This document shows positions 8,433-18,931 of a DNA stretch of 64,000 bases, one piece after another (position 1 is the first letter of the stretch; the number at the start of each line of letters is the position of its first letter). Source of the stretch: Saccharicrinis sp963677245 (lineage in GTDB: Bacteria; Bacteroidota; Bacteroidia; Bacteroidales; Marinilabiliaceae); the NCBI GenBank assembly GCA_963677245.1, contig OY781921.1:1922001-1986000 (forward strand), given 5' to 3'. Below the pieces are notes generated by a model. It was given only the letters and a program-made list of their open reading frames with translations. It ran no database searches and was not told the DNA's origin. The position numbers and the translations under genes are program-made.

Positions 8433-11190
8433 ATATACATTCAGTGTTATTATTGTCCTGCTGGCTTTAGCTTTAGGCGCTTGTCAATCTCAAGTACAAT
8501 GGCCTGAAGAATCGACAGAAACAAAACCTGGAACCCGTTGGTGGTGGATGGGAAGTGCCTTGGACGAAGCCAATATTACCTACAATATGGAATCCTATGC
8601 AGAAGCAGGTATTGGTTCATTGGAGATTACACCTATTTACGGTGTGCAAGGCAATGATAGCAACGAGGTAGATTTTTTGTCTCCTCGCTGGATGGAACTT
8701 TACAAACACACTTTAAAAGAAGGACAGCGTTTAGGTATAAATATTGACCTAAACACGGGTACTGGTTGGCCATTTGGAGGTCCCAATGTTGGTATTGAAG
8801 ATGCTGCCTCATGCCTGTTTGTAAAAGAGTTTACTTTATTCGGTCAGGAAAAATTAAAAGAACCGGTTCTTCCGGATGATAAAAAGCAACAAAAAACGGC
8901 ACATCTGGCCAAATTGATGGCCTATTCTAATAATGGTGAATGTATCGATTTAACAGATAAAGTAAAAGACCAGCTCTTAAACTGGACTGCACCTAATGGA
9001 TCCTGGCGATTAATTGCTTTATTTGAAGGCAATACTTTTCAAAAAGTAAAACGTGCGGCTCCCGGTGGTAAAGGTTTTGTGATCAACCACTTTTCAAAAG
9101 AAAGCGTTGAAAAATACCTGAATAAGTTTACCAAAGCATTTAAAGAATCTGAAGCTCCCCTACCTCATAACTTTTTTAATGACAGTTATGAAGTTTACCG
9201 TGCAGACTGGACTCCTGGTCTTTTAGGTGCTTTTGAAAAGATACATGGCTATAAACTGGAAGAGTATTTACCTTACTTTTTAAGTGAAGAAAGAAACGAT
9301 ACGACAGCAAGAATTATTTCTGATTACAGAGAAACTTTATCTGGATTAATCTTAAATAATTTTACAAATCCATGGACAGAATGGGCGCACAGTCTGAATG
9401 CCAAAACCCGTAATCAGGCTCATGGTTCACCGGGTAATTTAATCGACATTTACGCGGCTGTGGATATTCCAGAATGCGAAGGATTTGGATTATCTGATTT
9501 TCATATCAAAGGTCTAAGACAAGATTCTATGACCCGACATAATGATTCTGACCTTTCGATGTTAAAATATGCCTCTTCGGCAGCACATATTGCGGGTAAA
9601 AAATATACCTCATCAGAAACATTCACCTGGCTAACGGAACATTTCAGAACCTCATTTTCGCAATGTAAACCCGATTTAGATTTGATGTTTGTATCTGGTG
9701 TGAATCATATGAATTTTCACGGAACAACCTACAGCCCTAAAGAAGCGGCCTGGCCGGGCTGGAAGTTTTATGCTTCTATAGACATGAGTCCAACCAATTC
9801 ACTATGGAGTCATGCAAAGCCATTTTGCCAGTATATCTCCAGGGTACAGTCCTTTTTACAAATGGGACAACCGGATAACGACTTTTTGGTGTATCTACCT
9901 GTGTACGACATGTGGCACGATCAGGAAGGCAGACTCTTGATGTTCGATATTCATAAAATGAACGAAAGAGCTCCTGAATTTATAAAAGTCGTGCACCAGA
10001 TTAGTGAACAAGGCTATGATATGGATTACATTTCTGATGAATTTGTAAGAAATACTCAGGTTAGCGGAGGTTCACTTCTTACATCAGGAGGGGCATCTTA
10101 CAAAGCCATCATCGTACCTTCTGTTCATAAAATGCCGGTTGATGTATTGGATAAATTAATAAAACTGGCGCAACAAGGCGCTAAAGTGGTATTTTTAGAT
10201 AACTACCCATCAGATGTTCCAGGATTTTCAACACTGTCAGAAAGAAGAAACCAATTTAATAAGTTAGTGAGCCAATTACCTCACAGTAACTTTAAAAGTA
10301 ATAACGTTACCTCATTTGGAGAAGGTACGATCATTACCGGATCAATTCATACCAATGCGCTGGCTGAAACCGGAGTCATGGCAGAAGAATTAAAAACAAA
10401 GGCCCAATTACAGTTTATTCGTAGAAAAAATAACACGGGCTATCACTACTTTATTTCTGCTTTAAAAGGTGAGGATACAGATACATGGATCACACTTCCT
10501 GGCAAAGCACAATCTGTTGTGTTCTTCAATCCTTTAAATGGACACGCCGGAATGGCTGAAATCAAACAGAACGATCAGCAAACAAAGGTTCATATCCAGC
10601 TAAAATCCGGAGAATCCTTAGTTATGCAAACTTATACTAACAATAGTATAAAAACTGAAGCTTGGCCATATGTAAGTGAATCAGGCACTCCTTTTATCTT
10701 AAAAAATAATTGGAAAGTTTACTTTAAAGAAAGTACACCTGCTATTGTTGATACTTTTGACTTACCTCAATTGATTCCATGGACTGAACTGAATATTCCT
10801 GAAGCTAAGGAAAACAAAGGAGTTGCTGTTTATTCTACATCGTTTAGTGTAAATAAAGCTGAAGCAGAGGATTGGTTATTGGATTTAGGTGATGTAAGAG
10901 AAACAGCTAAAGTTAGTATCAACGGTGAGCATGTGCAAACACTTTGGTGTGTTCCGTATGAGATTTTTATTGGTGATTATTTAGAAAATGGCATCAACAC
11001 TATTGAAGTTGAAGTTGCCGGCTTACCTGCTAACCATATTGCCAGTCTGGATAAAAAAGGGGTTCAGTGGCGTATTTTTAAAGAAATTAATTTTGTAGAT
11101 ATCAACTATAAAAGAACTGGTTATGCACATTGGGAAACCATGCCAGCCGGTTTAAACAGCCAGGTGAAGCTTGTACCTGTCAACTTTTAA
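8416..11190 (+). CDS. Alpha-L-rhamnosidase, GH106, lipoprotein
   Basis: A 924-residue enzyme predicted to release alpha-L-rhamnose from rhamnogalacturonan fragments. Seen: lipoprotein signal ALGACQSQ, the GH106-type opening TRWWWMGSALDEANI, NLNTGTGWPFGGPN, and a C-terminal jelly-roll sugar-binding domain (about 800-915). Glu259 in NDSYEVYR and Glu401 in TSSETFTW are my candidates for the catalytic pair. Their spacing resembles that in characterised GH106 enzymes, but the assignment is an inference. It overlaps the upstream esterase by 17 bp and is followed after 17 bp by the GH28 gene. Confidence 0.92.
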   Translation: MCLSRKYTFSVIIVLLALALGACQSQVQWPEESTETKPGTRWWWMGSALDEANITYNMESYAEAGIGSLEITPIYGVQGNDSNEVDFLSPRWMELYKHTLKEGQRLGINIDLNTGTGWPFGGPNVGIEDAASCLFVKEFTLFGQEKLKEPVLPDDKKQQKTAHLAKLMAYSNNGECIDLTDKVKDQLLNWTAPNGSWRLIALFEGNTFQKVKRAAPGGKGFVINHFSKESVEKYLNKFTKAFKESEAPLPHNFFNDSYEVYRADWTPGLLGAFEKIHGYKLEEYLPYFLSEERNDTTARIISDYRETLSGLILNNFTNPWTEWAHSLNAKTRNQAHGSPGNLIDIYAAVDIPECEGFGLSDFHIKGLRQDSMTRHNDSDLSMLKYASSAAHIAGKKYTSSETFTWLTEHFRTSFSQCKPDLDLMFVSGVNHMNFHGTTYSPKEAAWPGWKFYASIDMSPTNSLWSHAKPFCQYISRVQSFLQMGQPDNDFLVYLPVYDMWHDQEGRLLMFDIHKMNERAPEFIKVVHQISEQGYDMDYISDEFVRNTQVSGGSLLTSGGASYKAIIVPSVHKMPVDVLDKLIKLAQQGAKVVFLDNYPSDVPGFSTLSERRNQFNKLVSQLPHSNFKSNNVTSFGEGTIITGSIHTNALAETGVMAEELKTKAQLQFIRRKNNTGYHYFISALKGEDTDTWITLPGKAQSVVFFNPLNGHAGMAEIKQNDQQTKVHIQLKSGESLVMQTYTNNSIKTEAWPYVSESGTPFILKNNWKVYFKESTPAIVDTFDLPQLIPWTELNIPEAKENKGVAVYSTSFSVNKAEAEDWLLDLGDVRETAKVSINGEHVQTLWCVPYEIFIGDYLENGINTIEVEVAGLPANHIASLDKKGVQWRIFKEINFVDINYKRTGYAHWETMPAGLNSQVKLVPVNF

Positions 11191-11207
11191 AACAAAAAAA
11201 TTAAAAC

Positions 11208-12659
11208 ATGAAGACATTAATAACGTTCCTGATAGTTTTTTCTTTTTGTCAGCTTTATGCACAGAAAGACGATGCTATTCCTCATTTTGTATGGATGGAA
11301 GAAGTGGGCGCTCACTCCTTTCCTCCTTCCGAAAAAATATTTAACGTTAAAGATTACGGTGCTGTCGGCGATGCTATTGCCATGAATACTGAAGCTATTC
11401 AAAAAGCCATTGATGCAGCCGAAAAAGCTGGTGGCGGTATCGTTACCTTTCAACCGGGAGTATATCTTACCGGCTCTTTATTTATTGGTGACAATGTAAA
11501 TTTTAATATTCCGAAGGGCACCATGCTAATGGGAAGTCAAAACCTGGAAGATTACAAATATATTGATACAAGAGTTGCCGGTATTGAAATGAAATGGCCC
11601 GCAGCTTTGGTTAATATCATTGATAAAAAAAATGCTGCTATTACCGGAAGTGGTGTAATTCATGGAAAAGGAAAAGTATTTTGGGATAAATACTGGACCA
11701 TGCGTAAAGAATATGAAGCGAAAAAATTACGCTGGATTGTTGACTATGATTGCGATAGACCTAGAGGAATACTCATTTCGAATTGCGAAAACGTAAGTGT
11801 TAATGATATCGTTTTATATCAACCTGGTTTTTGGAGCTTGCACATTCTGTATTCTCAATATGTAACGATTGATAATGTAATTATCAGTAATAATATTGAA
11901 GGTCATGGTCCTAGTACCGATGGTATTGATATCGATTCATCATCACATGTTTTAGTGGAGAACTGCAGTATTAACTGTAATGATGATAATTTTTGTCTGA
12001 AAGCCGGAAGAGACAGTGATGGCTTGCGTGTTAACCGCCCATGTGAATACATCATTCTGAGAAACTGTGTGGCAGGATTAGGTGCCGGTTTGGTTACCTG
12101 CGGAAGTGAAACTTCCGGGAGCATTCGTAACGTGGTTGCCTACAATCTTAAAGCCGAAGGAACCACTTATGGTTTAAGATTTAAAAGTACAACACAAAGA
12201 GGAGGAAGTATAGAAAACATCTATCTTTCCAATATCACAATGGAGGATGTAAAATATCCTTTAACCGTGGATTTAAACTGGAATCCGGCCTATAGCAATT
12301 CTCTTTTGCCGGAAGGTTATGATATGGAGACTCTACCCGAGCATTGGTTAAAAATGTTAGCACAGGTTGATCCTAAAGATGGAACGCCAAAGTTTAAAAA
12401 TATTTATTTCAATAATGTGAAAGCTTCAAACGCTACTTCTTGTTTTAGAATTGGAGGTATTGAAGAAAGTACTTTAGATAATTTTGTTTTTAACGATGTT
12501 ACTTTTGAAGGTAAAGACGCTGGTTTTATTAAATATGCTAAAAACTGGGAATTTAAAGATTTCTCTATTAAGGCTCCTAACCATCTGAAGCTTAAAAACA
12601 ATAAAAAGGTAAAGTTGGATATTGAAGAAAAAGGCGATCTGATCATTACTAAGAATTAA
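11208..12659 (+). CDS. GH28 polygalacturonase / rhamnogalacturonan hydrolase family enzyme
   Basis: A 483-residue secreted right-handed beta-helix enzyme. Seen: signal peptide to LYAQKDD, the NVKDYGAVGDA opening, TDGIDID (Asp238, 241 and 243), NCNDDNFCLKAG with the Asp pair, GLVTCGSETSG in place of the usual GHG block, and RFKST matching the R-x-K substrate motif. It should hydrolyse galacturonosyl linkages, probably exo-acting on pectic oligosaccharides. The lack of a strict GHG block is common in Bacteroidota GH28 proteins acting on rhamnogalacturonan or decorated pectin. Operonic position between GH106 and GH2 supports a pectin role. Confidence 0.9.
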   Translation: MKTLITFLIVFSFCQLYAQKDDAIPHFVWMEEVGAHSFPPSEKIFNVKDYGAVGDAIAMNTEAIQKAIDAAEKAGGGIVTFQPGVYLTGSLFIGDNVNFNIPKGTMLMGSQNLEDYKYIDTRVAGIEMKWPAALVNIIDKKNAAITGSGVIHGKGKVFWDKYWTMRKEYEAKKLRWIVDYDCDRPRGILISNCENVSVNDIVLYQPGFWSLHILYSQYVTIDNVIISNNIEGHGPSTDGIDIDSSSHVLVENCSINCNDDNFCLKAGRDSDGLRVNRPCEYIILRNCVAGLGAGLVTCGSETSGSIRNVVAYNLKAEGTTYGLRFKSTTQRGGSIENIYLSNITMEDVKYPLTVDLNWNPAYSNSLLPEGYDMETLPEHWLKMLAQVDPKDGTPKFKNIYFNNVKASNATSCFRIGGIEESTLDNFVFNDVTFEGKDAGFIKYAKNWEFKDFSIKAPNHLKLKNNKKVKLDIEEKGDLIITKN

Positions 12660-12771
12660 CAATATTTTATTACGTTTTAATCTAAGCTGGTGATACATTA
12701 TGCATAAATCTGTTAGCTAAACGATTATTGATTCATGTATTTTTCAAATAAGCTATAAAACAAACACACCT

Positions 12772-15597
12772 ATGAAGTTTAAAGTTATATTATCCCTGTT
12801 AGCCATATCATTAGGTCTACAGGCACAGCAAACGGAAACCCAATACTTGTCCGGAAAAGGATTAGGTAATACTGTAACCTGGGATTTTTATTGTTCCGGT
12901 GGGCAAAACAGTGGAAAGTGGAGTAAGATTGAAGTTCCTTCGCAATGGGAATTACAAGGATATGGAGAGTATACCTACGGAAGATGGTATAAAAAGAAAG
13001 GGGTTCAACCTTCGAAAGAAACAGGAACATACAAGTATACTTTTCAGGTTCCAAAAACATGGGATAACAAACAGGTAAGCATCATCTTTGAAGGTGCCAT
13101 GACCGATACCGAAGTTTTTATCAATGATCAAAAAGCCGGCGATATGCATCAGGGTGGCTTCTATCGTTTTTCGTATGATATTACAGATAAGCTTAAAGTT
13201 GGTGAAGATAATCTGCTAAAAGTGATTGTTCATAAACATTCTGCCAATAACAGCATCAACAATGCTGAACGTAAAGCCGACTGGTGGACTTTCGGTGGAA
13301 TCTATCGTCCGGTATTACTGGAAGCTAAACCGCTCACTGCTATTTCTCATGTGGCTGTAGATGCAAAAGCGGATGGTGTTTTAAATGCCGAAGTTCATTT
13401 ATCTAAAACCGTGAAAAACGGAAAAATAATCGCTTCCATTACTCCGCTAACTGGAGAAGGTAAATTTGCAGAAAAAACAATTGAATTAAATTCAAAAGGA
13501 TTAACTCAACATATTTCTACATCCTGGGATCAGGTTATTAACTGGAATCCAGAGAATCCACAGTTATATGTACTAAACTTAAAATTAAAAGATAAAAACA
13601 ACACCGTTTTACATGAATGGTCTTCTCGAATTGGATTTAGAACGGTTGATTTTAGAGTAAAAGATGGTATCTATGTAAATGATACAAAAATTGTGATGAA
13701 AGGTATCAATCGTCACTCTTTTCACCCTGAAGGCGGTAGAACTACCAATAAAGAGATTTCTTTAAACGATGTGCTACTGTTAAAAGAAATGAATATCAAC
13801 GCCGTTCGTTTTCACTATCCTCCGGATCAGCACTTTTTAGATATGTGTGATTCATTAGGATTATTTGTGGTGGATGAATTGGCCGGATGGCAAAACTGCT
13901 ACGACTCTGAGGTAGGTCCAAAATTGCAAAAAGAAATGGTAATGCGCGATGTTAACCACCCAAGTATTGTGCTTTGGAGTAATGGTAACGAAGGTGGTTG
14001 GAATTACAATTTAGATGCACATTTTGCTGATTACGATCCTCAGAAGCGTCATGTGATTCACCCTTGGGCCGATTTTAATGATATAGATGCGCACCACTAC
14101 CCTGCTTACTTAACAGGAGTAGCTCGTTTGCAGAATGGTTACAAAGTATTTATGCCTACTGAATTTATGCATGGTATGTACGACCAGGGACATGGAGCCG
14201 GACTGGAAGATTTCTGGTTAAACTGGACTTCTCACCCTCTGTTTGCAGGTGCTTTTATGTGGGCATTTAACGATTGTGCTGTAAAAAGAACAGACAAAGG
14301 TGGTATTCTTGATTCTGATGATTTTAGGGCTCCTGATGGAATTGTTGGTCCTTACCGCGAAAAAGAAGGAAGTGTATTTACCGTGCGTGAAGTATGGGCT
14401 CCTATCACATTTAAGCAATTGTATATTACGCCTTCCTTTAAAGGTAAATTTACAATCACCAACAGCTATTTATACACCAATCTGGATCAATGCCAAATGC
14501 ATTACAAGGTGTATAAAATTAATTCTCCATTAAAAGGAGTTAGCAAAGAAGAAATTGCAAAAGGAACCATCACGCTTCCTTCTATTGAGCCTGGCGAAAC
14601 AAGCAGTATTCAAATGGAATTACCAGAAAACTTCTTTGAAGGAACTGTATTGGAAATTGAGGCAATCGACCACCAAGGCAAACCAATGTGTAACTGGACA
14701 TGGCCTATTCAATATGCCGGAGATTACTGGAATCTGCAAAAGAATACAGCTATAGCTAAAAACAAAGTAAACGCTACTGAAAAAGATTCTGTAATTACTT
14801 TATCGGCCAACGGGGTGAAAGTGATATTCAACAATAAAAATGGTCAGCTACTGAAAGTAGAAAATGCAAAAGGCGAAATTCCATTTAACAACGGACCTGT
14901 TGCCGAAGGTATGAAAATGAAGTATGACGGATATTACATCAAGAAGAGTAAAACATCAGCTCAATTTGTGGCCAAGTATTTAGGCGCTATTGATTCTATT
15001 GTTTGGACAACGGATGCGGAAGGTTTGGTACATATGGATGCTGTCATGTTAAACAGAGCCCGAGGAGGAAAAGGTTTTGATGATGCATTTACTGATGATC
15101 AGATTAACAACTTTGGTTTATCTTTTTCATTTCCTGAGAAAATGGTGACAGGTATGGAATGGTTTGGCCGTGGTCCTTATCGCGTATGGAAAAACAGAGT
15201 AAAAGGAACCAACTACAACCTATGGCAAAAGGATTATAACAATACCATTACCGGCGAAAGTGAATATGGCTTAACCTATCCTGAATTTAAAGGTTTCCAT
15301 GCCAATTTATATTGGGCACAGGTTCAGTCTGATGAAGCTCCATTTACGGTATATTCAGCCAGCGATGGTGTGTTTTTAAGAATGTTAACTCCGGAAGAAC
15401 CAAAAGGTCGTCAGAGAAGAACAATGCCTCGATTCCCTTCTGGAGACATTTCATTTTTATACGATATTCCGGCTATTCAATCATTTAAACCCATTGCTCA
15501 CCAGGGGCCACATAGCCAACCAGGAGCAATTCGAATTAAGGTAGGTGATGAAGGAATCAAAATGAATTTAACATTTGATTTTCGTCAACAAAAGTAG
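12772..15597 (+). CDS. GH2 beta-galactosidase-like enzyme (LacZ-type architecture)
   Basis: A secreted 941-residue GH2 enzyme. Seen: signal peptide to LQAQQTE, N-terminal sugar-binding jelly roll, immunoglobulin-like domain, and TIM barrel with acid/base Glu407 (SNGNEGGW) and nucleophile Glu464 (PTEFMHG). A C-terminal domain like the LacZ small-chain domain (about 670-940) includes EWFGRGPYRVWKNR. It should remove beta-linked galactose, for example from rhamnogalacturonan side chains; beta-glucuronidase or other GH2 activities cannot be excluded. A 112-bp gap separates it from GH28, so it may have its own promoter. Confidence 0.9.
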   Translation: MKFKVILSLLAISLGLQAQQTETQYLSGKGLGNTVTWDFYCSGGQNSGKWSKIEVPSQWELQGYGEYTYGRWYKKKGVQPSKETGTYKYTFQVPKTWDNKQVSIIFEGAMTDTEVFINDQKAGDMHQGGFYRFSYDITDKLKVGEDNLLKVIVHKHSANNSINNAERKADWWTFGGIYRPVLLEAKPLTAISHVAVDAKADGVLNAEVHLSKTVKNGKIIASITPLTGEGKFAEKTIELNSKGLTQHISTSWDQVINWNPENPQLYVLNLKLKDKNNTVLHEWSSRIGFRTVDFRVKDGIYVNDTKIVMKGINRHSFHPEGGRTTNKEISLNDVLLLKEMNINAVRFHYPPDQHFLDMCDSLGLFVVDELAGWQNCYDSEVGPKLQKEMVMRDVNHPSIVLWSNGNEGGWNYNLDAHFADYDPQKRHVIHPWADFNDIDAHHYPAYLTGVARLQNGYKVFMPTEFMHGMYDQGHGAGLEDFWLNWTSHPLFAGAFMWAFNDCAVKRTDKGGILDSDDFRAPDGIVGPYREKEGSVFTVREVWAPITFKQLYITPSFKGKFTITNSYLYTNLDQCQMHYKVYKINSPLKGVSKEEIAKGTITLPSIEPGETSSIQMELPENFFEGTVLEIEAIDHQGKPMCNWTWPIQYAGDYWNLQKNTAIAKNKVNATEKDSVITLSANGVKVIFNNKNGQLLKVENAKGEIPFNNGPVAEGMKMKYDGYYIKKSKTSAQFVAKYLGAIDSIVWTTDAEGLVHMDAVMLNRARGGKGFDDAFTDDQINNFGLSFSFPEKMVTGMEWFGRGPYRVWKNRVKGTNYNLWQKDYNNTITGESEYGLTYPEFKGFHANLYWAQVQSDEAPFTVYSASDGVFLRMLTPEEPKGRQRRTMPRFPSGDISFLYDIPAIQSFKPIAHQGPHSQPGAIRIKVGDEGIKMNLTFDFRQQK

Positions 15598-15723
15598 GCA
15601 AAGGCTTTAATTTAAGACATCTGGCACACCTGCTATGACGAATCAAAGTATTAGGGATGCTTAATTTGTTGAAAGGAAATGCCAAAAAATTAATAATAAT
15701 TGCATAATTTCGTCAACTTATTC

Positions 15724-15769
15724 TTATTCGTTTTATATTTCTTGCAACAGCAAAATACAAGACGAATAA
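15724..15769. other. Imperfect hairpin downstream of the GH2 gene
   Basis: TTATTCGT at 15724-15731 plus CTTG at 15741-15744 can pair with CAAG and ACGAATAA at 15758-15769. The stem has an asymmetric internal loop and no T-tract follows, so this is not a standard terminator. It may be a leader or mRNA-processing structure for the next gene. Confidence 0.35.
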
Positions 15770-15855
15770 GTTAAAAAACATATTAAATTTTCATAAAAAC
15801 AGCGCATTTACACGATGTTGTTTTTATAGAATCATTTTAAAAATTATTAAATCGC

Positions 15856-16644
15856 ATGAAAAATTTAACAGCTGTTTTCTTAGTACTATCCCTTGTAATG
15901 TCGAGTTGCCAGTTTTTTGGAGGTCAAACGGCAAAACAAAGTGCAGAAACTAAAAACCCGGATGGAACCATTATTAAAACAAAACACTTTAACAACGATC
16001 CAAGTGCTCCTCTTGAGTGGAAAGTTAGTGTAAAAGTAGATAAAGATGGAAAAACCATTCGTCATGGTAAAAGTATTCGTTACTCTAAAACGGGTAAGGT
16101 TTATGAAGAAATCAATTATGTAGATAACAAAAAAGAAGGTACTCGTTTAACTTATCACTCTAATGGTAAAATCTGGAAAGAGCAAAGCTATAAGAACGGT
16201 AAGTTAGATGGTGTTTGTAAAAGATACGACCGTAATGGCAAAATTACTGCTGAATACAATTACAAAGCCGGTTTAATTGGTGTAGGTTTAAAAGAATTTA
16301 CCAACCTTGGTGTAGAAAGAGAACAACCTGTACTTAGAGTTGAAAAAGTAAATGAAATCAGAACTTACAACCGTTACAAATTAAAACTTTCTTTATCAGG
16401 CGAAAATGCTAAAAGATATAAGTCAGTTGAGTACTATATGGGAGACCTAATTGAAGGTAAGTATTTCCATAAAAACTTAAGAAACGCTAAGCCAGTTTCA
16501 AACACAAAAGGAGAAATTGTATTTGGTGTACCTAAAGGTGAAGTTTTAAACAAAACCATTAATGTAATTGCTGTAGGTAAAAATACAGATGGCATGACTT
16601 TAATTCTTCAAAAGAAAGTAAGCATTAGCGTTAGAGGTGTATAA
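15856..16644 (+). CDS. Lipoprotein with MORN-type repeats
   Basis: A 262-residue lipoprotein (VMSSCQFF). Residues about 70-150 carry three copies of a MORN-2-like repeat of the form 'G-x-x-x-x-Y-x-x-x-G-K-x-x-x-E-x-x-Y-x-x-x-K-x-x-G'. The C-terminal 100 residues look like a beta-sandwich but match no family I recognise. Such repeat lipoproteins are common in Bacteroidota, with unclear roles at the envelope. A strong terminator follows, so it ends its own transcript. It is not obviously part of sugar metabolism despite its position. Confidence 0.8.
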   Translation: MKNLTAVFLVLSLVMSSCQFFGGQTAKQSAETKNPDGTIIKTKHFNNDPSAPLEWKVSVKVDKDGKTIRHGKSIRYSKTGKVYEEINYVDNKKEGTRLTYHSNGKIWKEQSYKNGKLDGVCKRYDRNGKITAEYNYKAGLIGVGLKEFTNLGVEREQPVLRVEKVNEIRTYNRYKLKLSLSGENAKRYKSVEYYMGDLIEGKYFHKNLRNAKPVSNTKGEIVFGVPKGEVLNKTINVIAVGKNTDGMTLILQKKVSISVRGV

Positions 16645-16677
16645 GCTTCGTTTATTATAACGTAATAAAATATTTAA

Positions 16678-16723
16678 ATCCTTCTCAACATCGTTTTCTT
16701 TATGATGTGAGAAGGATTTTTTT
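16678..16723 (+). terminator. Rho-independent terminator after the MORN lipoprotein gene
   Basis: ATCCTTCTCA-a-CATC (16678-16692) pairs with GATGTGAGAAGGAT (16704-16717), leaving one bulged A and a loop of about 11 nt. An unbroken T-tract runs to 16723. Confidence 0.9.
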
Positions 16724-16903
16724 ATGATACAATCCTCTCCTCCTCTTATAAATCTTACCTATCTTGCCCTCACAACTTATTTCTACACTCTCGAATTACC
16801 CATTTTTCCCCCAATAGTCATAATACGTCCTCATTCGTTTTTGTACCTTTAATGATATTTGTATTCCGATAAAAACGACTATCAATTAAAATCAGTGATA
16901 AAC

Positions 16904-17959
16904 ATGAACAGACACACAACTATTAGAAAAAAAAGCACGCAGTGGTTGTTGCTAATGCTTATGGGCGCTTTTATATGGGCTTGTAATCCGCCAAAACAAG
17001 AATCTACATCTGCATCATCCGACACCGTTAAAGAAGCTCGTGTTGGCAACCCGGTAATAACCGAAAAATACACGGCCGATCCGGCAGCTATGGTATATAA
17101 CGACACCGTATATTTATATGCCGGACATGATGAGTGTCCTCACAACCACAATTTTTATGTGATGAATGAGTGGTTAATTTACACCTCAACCGATATGGTA
17201 AACTGGACAGAAAGAGCGGCTGTTCCTGTATCCATATTTGAGTGGGCACGTGGCGATGCCTGGGCTGCGCATGTAATGGAAAAGAATGGCAAGTTTTACT
17301 GGTTTGTTACCGTTACGCACGCTACTATTCCGGGAAAAGCGATTGGTGTAGCTGTGGCTGACCATCCTCTTGGTCCTTGGAAAGATGCTCTAGGAAAAGC
17401 ACTTATTACAAATGATATGACCGCTGCTCCATTCCAGATTGATGCCGGTAACGGACAAAAAAGAGATATGGACTGGGATGATATTGACCCTGCACTATTT
17501 ACCGATGACGATGGTCAGAGCTATGTATTTTGGGGTAACACCAATTGCTATTACGCCAAGTTAAAAGACAATATCATTGAGTTAGATGGCGACATCATTA
17601 AAATTGAAGGACTACCTAATTATACCGAGGCACCATGGGTACATAAAAAAGGCGACTGGTATTATTTAAGCTTTGCTTATCAATTCCCCGAAAAAACAGC
17701 TTATGCCATGAGTAAAAGTATCACTGGACCATGGGAATTTAAAGGTATTTTAAATGAATTGGCCGGAAACTGTAACACCAATCATCAGGCCGTTCTTGAA
17801 TATAAAGGAAAAGACTATTACATCTACCATAATGGTGGCGTACCATTACACGGTATGAGTTTTAGAAGATCGGTTTGTATTGATTACTTACACTACAACC
17901 AGGATGGAACTTTAAAAAGAGTAGTAATGACTACAGAAGGCGTTGATCCGGTTTTTTAG
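16904..17959 (+). CDS. GH43 family arabinosidase/xylosidase-like lipoprotein
   Basis: A 351-residue five-bladed beta-propeller hydrolase. I chose the ATG at 16904 because it directly precedes the lipoprotein signal (MGAFIWACNPPK); the open frame continues to 16859. Seen: catalytic base Asp59 (TADPAAMV), pKa modulator Asp195 (DIDPALF) and acid Glu242 (TEAPWVH), all as expected for GH43. Probable activity is removal of alpha-L-arabinofuranose or beta-xylose from pectic side chains. It is bracketed by terminators on both sides, so it is a single-gene transcript beside the pectin operon. Confidence 0.9.
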   Translation: MNRHTTIRKKSTQWLLLMLMGAFIWACNPPKQESTSASSDTVKEARVGNPVITEKYTADPAAMVYNDTVYLYAGHDECPHNHNFYVMNEWLIYTSTDMVNWTERAAVPVSIFEWARGDAWAAHVMEKNGKFYWFVTVTHATIPGKAIGVAVADHPLGPWKDALGKALITNDMTAAPFQIDAGNGQKRDMDWDDIDPALFTDDDGQSYVFWGNTNCYYAKLKDNIIELDGDIIKIEGLPNYTEAPWVHKKGDWYYLSFAYQFPEKTAYAMSKSITGPWEFKGILNELAGNCNTNHQAVLEYKGKDYYIYHNGGVPLHGMSFRRSVCIDYLHYNQDGTLKRVVMTTEGVDPVF

Positions 17960-17993
17960 AAAAATATTAAATAAAAGTTTGGTTAGCTTTTGA

Positions 17994-18023
17994 GGTCGGA
18001 AGAATTTCTTCCGGCCTTTTTTT
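17994..18023 (+). terminator. Rho-independent terminator after the GH43 gene
   Basis: GGTCGGAAG pairs with CTTCCGGCC (with G-T wobbles) around a 5-nt AATTT loop, followed by seven T residues. Confidence 0.9.
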
Positions 18024-18195
18024 GTTTTTAGCTATACCTCGTTTGTTACAGGTTTCTTATTTCAATACCTTATTGTATATCATAATATATTTCTATTTTT
18101 GGATATAAACATAAATATCTACAAATACTAGTATAGTTTCGATAAATACAATAGGTTTATCGGGATGTTAGTACCAACTATAAAAAACGTAAAAC

Positions 18196-18714
18196 ATGCA
18201 TAGAGTCTTATTCCTTATTTTTTTCATGTCTGTAACATGCATTTATGGGCAAAAGGTTTCTCATGACTGGCATTATGAAAGAAACTCAATAAAGGTAATG
18301 AGACAACTTAATGAGGTTATATTAAGGGATAATCTTGGAGACACTTTAAAATGGACATATGAAATCACAAAAAATAGTATTCTACCTATAGATACCAAAG
18401 AAAAAGCAGTCTGGTACTACTACTATGTAATTAAGCAAGAAGCAAAGAAAACAAGACACACGGATACACCGCTAAGCGTAAATGGAGATTATATGACTTT
18501 AGAGCCAGAGTCTTTTTCATTTGAGGTTTCGGATTGGGGAAATAAAAAGAATTCATACTTTTTTGAAGGGCGGGTTTCAATGATAAACTATCAAAGGACT
18601 CCAATATTAAATATTCGAGTATATAGAAATGGAGAATATACAATGGAAAAAATAAAAACCAAACGGAAACTAAGAAGGGTAAAAAAGAATTGGGAAAATA
18701 TCAAGAAAAAATAG
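18196..18714 (+). CDS. Orphan secreted protein with basic C-terminus
   Basis: A 172-residue protein I do not recognise. Seen: a signal peptide to CIYGQKVS, a middle region rich in aromatic residues (AVWYYYYVIK), and a very basic tail (KTKRKLRRVKKNW). Its stop codon lies about 10 bp before an attC-like element in the same orientation, the layout of an integron-type cassette. A and T content is higher than in the neighbouring hydrolase genes. Confidence 0.6.
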   Translation: MHRVLFLIFFMSVTCIYGQKVSHDWHYERNSIKVMRQLNEVILRDNLGDTLKWTYEITKNSILPIDTKEKAVWYYYYVIKQEAKKTRHTDTPLSVNGDYMTLEPESFSFEVSDWGNKKNSYFFEGRVSMINYQRTPILNIRVYRNGEYTMEKIKTKRKLRRVKKNWENIKKK

Positions 18715-18722
18715 AAATAGCA

Positions 18723-18922
18723 GGCACTAACAATGGCTAATAAAGCATAAGTGAGCCGACTCTTTTGGGTCGGTTCCTAGCTTCGGCGAGCAGTGCCAAA
18801 TCTTTGATTTGGCTTATAATATGAATAAGATAAAAACAAATACAACGTTTTGGCTTTGTTATATTTGAAAGTGAGTAAGGTTAATAATCACTTACGCTTC
18901 ATAGCCGGTACGTTGATGTGCA
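18723..18922 (+). repeat. attC-like imperfect inverted-repeat element 1
   Basis: Left arm AAC...GGCTAATAAAGCATAAGTGA (from 18729) pairs with right arm TCACTTACGCTTCATAGCC (18888-18906), followed by a GTT core (18912-18914). The interior holds smaller hairpins, including GCCAAATctttGATTTGGC (18795-18813). The outer AAC/GTT, bulged arms and position directly behind an orphan gene are those of integron attC sites, but 200 bp is long for one. A TATATTTG box at 18860-18867 could drive the next gene. Confidence 0.5.
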
Positions 18923-18931
18923 TTAAATAAG